Assembly (NCBI GenBank): GCA_964057225.1 | Contig: OZ059898.1 | Location: 16,221,267 to 16,285,266 of the forward strand | DNA from: Auanema rhodensis | Lineage: Eukaryota; Nematoda; Chromadorea; Rhabditida; Rhabditidae | DNA length: 64,000 nt | Reading direction: 5' to 3' | Shown here: one piece after another, positions 56,135 to 64,000 of the stretch | Layout of the letters: each line of letters starts with the position of its first letter | Numbering within the stretch: the first letter of the stretch is position 1 | Translations under genes and position numbers: made by a program | The notes under the pieces: model-generated | Databases searched by the model: none | Told to the model about the DNA's origin: nothing | The model's input: the letters and a program-made list of their open reading frames with translations, nothing else

Positions 56135-58366
56135 TTATGACATTTCAATTTTTCTACTTTTTTCTGCGTCAACGTCGGATACTTTTTCTTTACCCCATGA
56201 CTGTGTTTCAGCTGAAATACATATTGATTTTGTAAATTAAGTTTCTGTTACCTGAACCACAAAAGAAAAAGAATGTGCCAGAAAATAAGTTGATGATGCT
56301 GCATATTATGAAAAGATTGGGCCATTTACTGTCTGGTGTTAATAAACTGAGAGCACTCAAAATCATAGGAGCAGAAAGATTTCCTAAGGTTCCAAAGATC
56401 ATTGCAACAGATCCCATACTTCCGGAATGCCGAGGAGCTAAACTGAGCATACTGGTGTAAAAACCACTAACAGTAGCAGAGAGGAAGAATCCTATAAAGG
56501 TGAAATTTGCAAGAAGTTCGTATATAATATGTTTTCACCTATAGCTCCTAATATTATATGAGCTAAATATGGAGTATGACATGACGGGAAATACGCTAAG
56601 CAGAACATTGCTACTGCTGATCCAGTAGAACCTAAAACCGCCGGATATTCACATGAGAAATTTAAAGAAAACCGATGTTACTTATTGTCTGAAAAATTCT
56701 GACGGCTTTGGTATGTGTCACAATTTTATTTCGCTTCAGGTAATCAGCTAAAATTCCTAGTATATTCTTGAAAACCAATTGATTAATGAACGGAATTGTT
56801 GAATAAAGTCCGTTCTATAAAACGTTACTTTGAATCATCAAAAAGATATGCGTACCGAAGCTATAGGGAGATATAACTCTTCTTTCAAATATGTGGGAAC
56901 AAATGCTTGCAAAAGACTAGCTTGCAAATTAAAAGCATATTGACAACAAAGTGCTGCCCAAAGTGGAGCTGATGTAAGAAGTTGTCTCCATGGAAGCATA
57001 TGAGATTTCTAATTATATAAACTATTTTTTGACCTGAAAATCTATCAAACCTTTTTACCACTTGGTACGGTCATTGATAGATATTTTTTCTCTTTCTCTG
57101 ACATCCATTTGTTAGAATTAGGAGAATTTGTAAAAACCATGCCCCAAACTATCATCCAAACAATTCCTAACGATCCGAACAGATAAAATATTGATGGCCA
57201 ACCCCAAGACGATGCACACAGCTCCGCTGATATTAAAGTAGCGGCGATCATAGCAATCTATAGAAGTTTAGCTTCTTATTGATTTATATATTATTTTACC
57301 TGATTACCAGAGGTAAAAATAGCGGCCATGGATGACCGCTCGTTAGGAGCGAACCATTTTCCTGCAACAGAGTTCAAACAAGGGAAGGTGAATCCCTTAA
57401 TCATTAGCGTTCATAAAGACTTTTTATATTTATCAATTACCTCACCCAATCCCATCATTATACGACTACCGAAATATGCATAGTATGAGAATCGTGCTGT
57501 CCAAGGTGTTAACAAAGTTACAACTACATAATCGAAAACCAGCGCTGGAAAAGGATATAGTTAGAAATAGTATTTTTTAATTCTCTTAATTTATCCCCTT
57601 TTTGTCTTCATTTTATATAATTACTTTCTTTCAATTAAGGATTCATAAATATTTAGGTACAAACTTTCTGCCCTCAAAATATGAATATTCAATAACGCAA
57701 CAGGCTTATGTGCAACTTTTTTCAACCAATGCAATGAAATGAAAATGAGGTTCCGTTTACGTGACAAATTGATCAAGTCTATCATGATAATTTCAGGACA
57801 AAATGATATAATATAGGCAACTTCAGACATCACAATATTACCTAATAAAAGAACTTTCGCTCCAAAACGATCGGCTATGTAACCAGAAAAACTTGTTGTC
57901 ACTAAAGCTCCGTAAAAAGTAGCTGAGAACAATAGAGATTGCATATGTGGAGACCATAGTAAATCACCCTGAAATATCAAAGTTCAAATATCAGTCAATT
58001 TTGATAAAACAACTCGCGTTTCGTAAAGGTGTGGTTTGATAATTATTGCAAGAAATACACTTACATTGTAACCGGATTCAGATGCCAATTCTGAATTTTC
58101 TAAAACATTAAGGCAGGCCTCATGAACGCTGACATTTGATGATGTTTGCTGTACTGGTGTGGAGAAAGCAGTAGAGTTTACCATGCAAACAACAGCCATA
58201 CTAAGATCAACTCTCATAGATACTGATGTGGCAAGTCCTTTAGATATTACATTTAAGTTTTTTACATGAAACGCGAAGCTATGTTACCTAACATCATTAA
58301 TAAGCATATTTTAAATCGTAAGGAACTAAAGCTATAAGGTGATACATGCTCAAATTCTTCTTGCAT
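56135..58366 (-). CDS. SLC17-type anion/phosphate transporter (MFS)
   Basis: Eleven exons, high to low: 58366-58288, 58237-58065, 57968-57842, 57544-57441, 57395-57300, 57257-57051, 57008-56856, 56814-56682, 56631-56539, 56491-56252, 56211-56135; phases agree and give 493 residues, the usual SLC17 length. Family marks are a first helix followed by a glycosylated loop (NSTAF, NVS), then GDLLWSPHMQSLLFSATFYG, GYIADRFGAK, RIMMGLGEGFTFPCLNS, WGWPSIFYLFG and a C-terminus ETQSWGKE. SLC17 members move organic anions or phosphate with sodium or protons (VGLUT, sialin, NPT). The exact substrate cannot be told. The intron at 57545-57841 is unusually long and its start is open-framed. The gene is divergent from kdm1b. 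Confidence 0.9.
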
Positions 58367-59391
58367 ATCTAAATATCTAAACGAAATAATGTTTTAAATG
58401 AAAAACTGAATTTGAAACAGGCCTGGCAACAGAGCCGTAACTGAAAACACTGAACATAATATTTGATTTCATCTTATATTAATATGTATATGATTAATCC
58501 TTGCCTCAATTTGCATGATATCATGTCGGTGAAAGTGTTAGGAATAGAGGTTAATACTAGTTTTTAACTGATTGTTTTTTGAAGAAAGATAGATCAACTA
58601 ATATCAAAATATGAGGGAATAACGTCATATATGATTATTAATTATAATTCTTTAATTGTTTTTTCTTTGAGCAAAGAAAGATCAAATAACCAAATGGTTG
58701 GACTTAATATAGCAATCTGTTACTAGTCTTCAACTGTCTTTTTAATTTTGTATAAAGTAATTAAGAATGGTTTAAGAGATGTGATAACATAATTACAATA
58801 ATCACACCTTTATGATTTAATCCTGTGTTCATTTCTCATATCAAACTGTTCGATCATTGCAATGACTTTAATGCTTTGAACTTTCTCTTGCCCATTAGTT
58901 CGTTTGCACTTTTCGTGTTCTTCTCTGTTGAGTAGATATTTTTCTGCAGTCTACAATTATGTTCATAGATTGACCATTGAGAATACTTTTTTACATCTTT
59001 GTTCATGATCCGGTCTCTCACCCACTCTTTCAATTAACCCTCTTACTGGTCAACAACGACAGACCTTTTATTGGAGGACATCTGCCTCTCTTTGGTGCTC
59101 TCCCCACACACCATCGTCTATTCCCCCCCACAAATCGCACAATGCGAATAGAAGCCGCAGACAGGCGTGTTTTTCGCCCTATATAAACCATTCTCTAATT
59201 TATACAAATAAAAATAATATGATTTTTAAAAAAATATATTTTATAAAATATAATTATAATATTTGCTCAAAAACGTAAATACTTTCCTTTGTTTGACTAT
59301 GTTCTATAGCGTAAAAAATGTGGCCAATCGTTAGGTTATTGATTGATGTTCAATTGGCATTTGTCTGATTATAGTTTTCTCTATTTTAGTA
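58367..59391. promoter_or_regulatory. Bidirectional promoter region, SLC17 and KDM1B genes
   Basis: Separates two divergent start codons. A C/T-rich, less AT-rich patch (about 59030-59180) is followed by TATATAAA at 59180-59187, oriented toward KDM1B. A splice acceptor (TATTTTAG) stands two bases before the KDM1B ATG, indicating trans-splicing. Confidence 0.55.
59180..59187 (+). promoter_or_regulatory. TATA-box-like element
   Basis: TATATAAA preceded by a GC-richer stretch, about 205 bases before the KDM1B ATG. AT-rich background makes chance occurrence likely. Confidence 0.3.
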
Positions 59392-60142
59392 ATGAGCCGG
59401 TATCCTAGCAGATCGCCTCGTAAAAAGCCAGAAGACAATGATGATATTGATTTGTTCGATCCTTCTCCTATCAAAAGCCGTTTACGCTCAGCCTCGAACT
59501 CACCTAAACGGCCCGCCAAGCGTATGAAGGTTTGAAGAGATTTTGAGAAGATCTGTTTAAATTTGGATATTTTGTTGTTTCAGCTAGAGTATGACAATAA
59601 CTTTGAGGATGAATCGCCTAATGTCTCTCCTCGTATTAAACTACGAAGAGAATGCGCTGAAGCTGCGATTAAAAAGATCAAACAGGACGGAAAACCCGAT
59701 GATAAGGAAGGAAAGGTTTTCAAATCCTTTCATGTTATTTAATTTCATTGTAAGATACTTAAGGGAGAACAGAATGATTCACGAGAAGGTTCGTGTGAAA
59801 GAAACGAATGTGCGTTACAAAAAACATGTTGTTTGACATTATCTACAAGGTAATACCAAAGTTGTTGATTAATCATTCAGAACTTCTCCTTATAGTTGTG
59901 TTGGCTCTGTAGCTGATCCCATGGGAAAACTTTTCCACCATCTATCTCGGAATGAACATGTTTGCCACATCTGTTATGACATCTTGTGGAAACCGTAAGA
60001 TTGTAAAATATTATTTACCTAATCAAAATTTCCTTGTAGTGGCACTAAATTCGGTCAAATCTTCACCGATTGGAAAGCTAGTTGGGTAGAGGAAAGTCGA
60101 TGTAATCCAAGTGTTAAAGCTTTTATTATGGTATGTTAATTG

Positions 60143-60195
<53 letters not shown>

Positions 60196-63100
60196 GAATG
60201 TATAAAATGATATTCAGGATCAAATTCTTCCATATTGGGTATCTTGTAATGATTGTGGAAAATATCGAAGTGTGGTTTCTGAAACTGTTTTAACATATGA
60301 TTTTTTACTTTCTTACACTTGCTCAAACTGTAAAATCAATGAAGAACACGTAAGCTTTTTTTTGAAAACTGTAATTTGGTTTTTTTCGTTCAGGCAGCGT
60401 TAGATGCAAAAGATTTCTCTTGGATATTTTCTATCGCTGTTAGTCCTTTGTTACAAAATTCACCCAGTCTTCATTACCTTCAAGGTGGACATTACTTCTA
60501 TGATGAGTTGGGACTCAGTCCTGTTGAATGTAAATACGAAACATTAGGTTTTATAAATATCCAAAGTTTATACATCTATACTTAAATTTAGCATGTCGTA
60601 CATCTGAATTCATGTATCCTTTCAATATTCCTGATCAGCAATCAAAAGCTTTTTGTCTTCGTCCTGATGTCATGGAGTTTGATGAAGTGGTATGTTTATA
60701 CTATCATATAAGTAAATCAAATGTCTGTTTAGTCACATTTTCCTGAATATTCCAACGAACCTGTATTATATCTAGCTATAAGAAATCTTATAGTAACATT
60801 ATGGAATATTAATCCATTTGTATGTTATGATCTAGTTTTGAAACAGAATTAATTTATTTTATTAGACATACCTAACTTTGGAAAATTGCATTCCTCACCT
60901 TGTATGTCGAGGCTTAGCCCGAATATGGTACATCAAAGAACTTGGCCGTATTTTAGGATATCTTTCCTCTAAAAATATAATTAACTATGGTGTTCTAGAT
61001 GTACCGAAAGAAATTATAAGTTCCCAAAAGGCCAGTTAACAACTTAAATCTATTTTCTTAATTTTATATTGCGTTTTAGAAGCAACTTGATGTGATTATC
61101 GTAGGTGCTGGTATAAGTGGTTTAGCTGCAGCACGTCAATTGAGAAACTATGGTGTTAATGTAAAAGTATTGGAAGCCAAAAATCATATTGGAGGACGAA
61201 TGAAGGTATCTGAATATTTACTAATTGGAAATCTAATGTAATATTCAGGACGATTGGAGTTTAGGGGTAGCTGTTGGTTGTGGTGCTCAGTTAGTTACAG
61301 GAAGTATCAATAATCCTATCATTCTTATGTGCGAACAAGTAAATTGAAGTTCTCCTTAATATATTTTACTAACTCATTAAGATTGGAGTAAATTATCGAA
61401 TAGTAAGTGGAACATGTCCTATGATTGATGGCCAGTCAGGTAATGCCATCGACCCCAAGGTAATCAGGAATTTCCATACCAGTTTTTTTAATAAAAGAAG
61501 TTTTAGGTTGATCGATTAGTTGAGGAGCATTTTGATTGTATTTTGGATGCTTTGTTTACTTGGAAATCAAGTTCTTCTACTCCACAAGATGCTAGTTTAG
61601 AAGGTAAGATATTTTTCTATAGTTTTTCACGTTCGCAGAAGTGCATGTCCTACAAAAGAAAACTATATGTCTGCATGTATTATCTCAACCCACTTTTTGT
61701 TCTTATCATCTCTCTTATGCCGTTGATATTACATTGTACAATGATGTATTTTGTGTCTGATTATCTAATTTCACATTTATATGATATGACGTTTCTTGTT
61801 TAATCGTTGTTTTCGAATCTGTTTCATAACAGATCTACCTTTTTTCCACCTAAGTTTCAGATTTTCTATTTTTCATTCAAGCGCTATGACGTCTACTGAA
61901 AAACCGAAAGAATCATCATCTAGTATCAGCTTTAATGTTTTGTTTGCCTTTTTCATAGCTGCCCTTGCTGTTGTATATTTCAATACGAAGGTTGAAACTG
62001 TAAGTTCAACTTTTAATCCGCATTTATTTCTGTCTTTTTCCAGTATGTTCTTGTTATTCCTAAGCCTGAAGTATCGGATAATGGAGAATTAACTTACAAC
62101 TTAATTGTTGTTACGGATCTTGATCATGACAGTAAAAGCACTACCAAGAAAAATACTTGGGAGAGTCATGTTAAATTAGGAAAATTGAAACTCTCGTACG
62201 CTACTTCCATATAAATATTTTTTATTATACTATTTGTTCCAGAAAAGAAATGAAATCAGCTGAGCTAACTTGGGATGAATCTAGTGAATTCCCTGTTAAA
62301 ACGTATATTTAAAAATATTCTTCTCTTCTCATCTTTCATATTTAGACAAATTTCTGCTGGAGGTCGAGCTATGGAACTTTCCGACTTATGCATATTCAAT
62401 GGAAAATTACTTTCCATTGACGATAGAACAGGCATTGTCTATGTAATTGACCAAAAAACTGTATGTTTTTTCTGCTTTAAATTATTTTTTAATGATTTGT
62501 TTTGAGGCTTACCCTTGGGTTATTTTAAATGATGGACCTGGAAATGTTACCAAAGGATTCAAGGGAGAGTGGATGACAGTAAAAGATAGCATGTTATATG
62601 TAGGAGGATTAGGAAAAGTAAGGAAAAAAAAAGAAAATAAAGTTAAAATTTTCATTTGAAGGAATGGACTACTACTACTGGAGAATATGTAAACGATCAT
62701 CCAATGTGGGTGAAAGTTGTTTCTACTAAGGGAGAGGCAAGTTCCAACTTCTATTATATCTTACAGTTAGCTGTTGTTTTAGGTTCAGCACATAAACTGG
62801 TACAATGCATTTGTCGAGGTTAGGAAAGCATTAGATATTGAATACCCTGGGTACATGATCCATGAAGCTGTTCAGTGGTCTGCTACGTAAGTGTTTCTTC
62901 TTCAAAGTTCAAATATAGAATTTCTTCAGACATAAGAAGTGGTTCTTCCTTCCCCGTAGAGCTAGCAAAGAAAAATATGATGAAACCGCCGATGAGACCA
63001 GGTAATGTCTTACGAAATGTTTTTTTTCCTTACACACATGTTTACAGAGGAGTCTCCGTTCTTATCGAAGGAAGCGAAGATTTAACTAGCTTCAAAGCTC

Positions 63101-63978
63101 ATAATGTTGGTGTCAACCCAGACCCGGCCAGAGGATTTTCAGCTTTCCAAGTATTTTGTTGAAAGTTGATGAAATTAGAACCGATCTTTTAGTTCATTCC
63201 TGGTACAGAAGATAGATTGATTATTGGACTGAAAAGTGAGGAAAAGGATGGAAAGCCAGTCGCTAGCTATGCTACCGTATTTGATGTCGAAGGAAATGTA
63301 ATTCTTCCAGACACTCCCTTAAGTGGAGCTTATAAATACGAAGGAATCAGCTTCTTCTAATTTACTTAAATTCATCTCCTTATATTCCGCATTTTCAATA
63401 ATTTTTACTTGTTCTACTTGTGGGTTGAGATTTAGGTAGAAACAATAAATTATGTCTTACATGATGCATGCATATGTAGTGTTATGATTGTCCTGTTGTT
63501 TCTTTGTCTATGTGATATGTTTATAAAATATTATTAATTCTTTTTACAGATCAAGCCTCACTTGTTCATAAAACTTTACTTAAGAAAGCTAACATCAAAT
63601 GGGGTGATAAGGAAGAACGAGCATTACAATTCCATTTTGGAAATATTGAATTCTCTTGCGGAGCTAAAATGAAAGACGTGAGTTTGTTTTTAATTTTTAA
63701 ATCTAAGTTCTTTTGTTTTAGGTTTCTTGGCGTCATTGGGATCAGAACGAAGCCGTGGCTTTGTTTGCTGGATCTCATGCTTTGCTAACTGATGGTTCTT
63801 CAGTAAATTTTAAAGATATGTGCGCACAAATGAAAATTATTTTCAGGAAGTTCTGAAAAAGCTTTCAGCAGGTACTGATATTCGTACTAATCATGAGGTT
63901 AATCGTGTAGAATGGTCTAATGATAAGAAAAAAGTATCCGTATTTTGTTCAAATGGTAAAAAACTAGTCGGTGATAAG
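59392..63978 (+). CDS. amx-1-like: KDM1B/LSD2-like FAD amine oxidase (histone demethylase), C-terminus cut by window edge
   Basis: Seventeen exons seen: 59392-59529, 59584-59715, 59755-59849, 59896-59994, 60040-60130, 60218-60349, 60394-60529, 60592-60689, 60733-60819, 60866-61000, 61080-61205, 61249-61338, 61382-61459, 61507-61603, 63550-63677, 63722-63802, 63847-63978; 625 codons so far, then a GTGTGT donor. The N-terminus is basic, with SP sites ([11 protein letters not shown]). A Cys/His zinc region follows at about residues 104-165 ([14 protein letters not shown]). A CW-type finger lies at 186-229 ([16 protein letters not shown]). A SWIRM-like helical region precedes the FAD-binding motif [14 protein letters not shown] at about 388-401, then [10 protein letters not shown]. 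This order is that of KDM1B rather than KDM1A; it demethylates H3K4me1/2 in nuclei. The exon 10 donor (GAT/GTACCG) was chosen because others break frame. Intron 61604-63549 contains a whole apyrase gene. Confidence 0.92.
60139..60192. repeat. (TA)n microsatellite in KDM1B intron
   Basis: TA run with one GTA interruption inside the intron 60131-60217; it makes artefactual Tyr/Ile frames on the minus strand. Confidence 0.95.
61850..61859 (+). promoter_or_regulatory. Probable trans-splice acceptor of nested apyrase gene
   Basis: TAAGTTTCAG ends 26 bases before the apyrase ATG with no coding exon before it. Confidence 0.45.
61886..63360 (+). CDS. apy-1-like: Calcium-activated nucleotidase (apyrase), nested in a KDM1B intron
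   Basis: Ten exons: 61886-61999, 62044-62195, 62243-62302, 62346-62460, 62507-62617, 62662-62736, 62783-62886, 62930-63001, 63048-63150, 63193-63360; 357 residues, usual for this family. An uncleaved signal-anchor helix lies at about residues 14-33 ([17 protein letters not shown]). The family blocks are then clear: [31 protein letters not shown]-like [35 protein letters not shown] and [13 protein letters not shown]. The protein is expected in ER/Golgi, where CANT1/APY-1 hydrolyse UDP and GDP released during glycosylation and need calcium. The sixth intron begins with GC (GAG/GCAAGT) rather than GT. Poly(A) signal AATAAA at 63444-63449 still lies inside the host intron. Confidence 0.92.
63444..63449 (+). 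terminator. Poly(A) signal of nested apyrase gene
   Basis: AATAAA 84 bases after the stop codon and 100 bases before the next KDM1B exon. Confidence 0.6.
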
Positions 63979-64000
63979 GTGTGTACTTTTTTTTTTAATT

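Noticed and set aside
57545-57841. Continuation of the SLC17 frame after exon 57842-57968
   Set aside because: It is open but hydrophilic and breaks the transporter; removing it as an intron restores the family sequence (ALVFDYVVV).
61034-61079. Later donor (GCCA/GTTAAC) for the KDM1B exon starting at 60866
   Set aside because: Gives a stop in the next exon; the donor after 61000 keeps frame into the FAD-binding motif.

Overview
The window is animal, almost certainly nematode, genomic DNA. It is very AT-rich. Genes are cut into many small exons by introns of mostly 43-60 bases with short GT starts and TTTCAG, TTTTAG or TTAAG ends. Several start codons sit a few bases after a free-standing splice acceptor, as expected for spliced-leader trans-splicing. 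The recognisable genes have nematode relatives: OCR-type TRPV, UNC-2 CaV2, AMX-1/KDM1B and APY-1. I cannot name the species. I assembled the multi-exon models by eye from splice sites and reading phase. Every intron phase agrees within the full models; single boundaries could still be off.

Left part (1-8.7 kb): the 3' end of a class A GPCR (+); an EFHC/DM10-domain gene (-, 2318-4218); and, divergent from it across about 1 kb, an OCR-like TRPV channel gene (+, 5261-8723). EFHC and TRPV-OCR proteins are both known from sensory cilia, so a shared control region is plausible.

Middle (8.7-46.8 kb): an 8 kb stretch of simple repeats and AT-rich DNA with one weak minus-strand gene candidate, then a giant unc-2 gene for the presynaptic CaV2 alpha-1 subunit, spanning about 30 kb. 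Its channel body (37.3-46.8 kb) is compact. Its 5' part (16.7-32.3 kb) has scattered candidate first exons (16.7, 17.0, 22.6, 29.4 and probably 31.4 kb) plus a cassette exon. All of these paths reach one common exon at 32183 in the same phase, which predicts several CaV2 N-termini made from separate promoters. Long purine/pyrimidine tracts and GC-rich hairpins are concentrated in this zone.

Right part (48-64 kb): a small secreted/type I membrane protein of unknown function (-); a 4.4 kb gap; a type II membrane protein with a Thr-rich stalk and a fibrinogen domain (+); an SLC17-type anion transporter (-); and, divergent from it, a KDM1B/LSD2-like histone demethylase (+) that runs off the right edge. 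A complete calcium-activated nucleotidase (apyrase) gene lies on the same strand inside one KDM1B intron, and one of its introns appears to be GC-AG.
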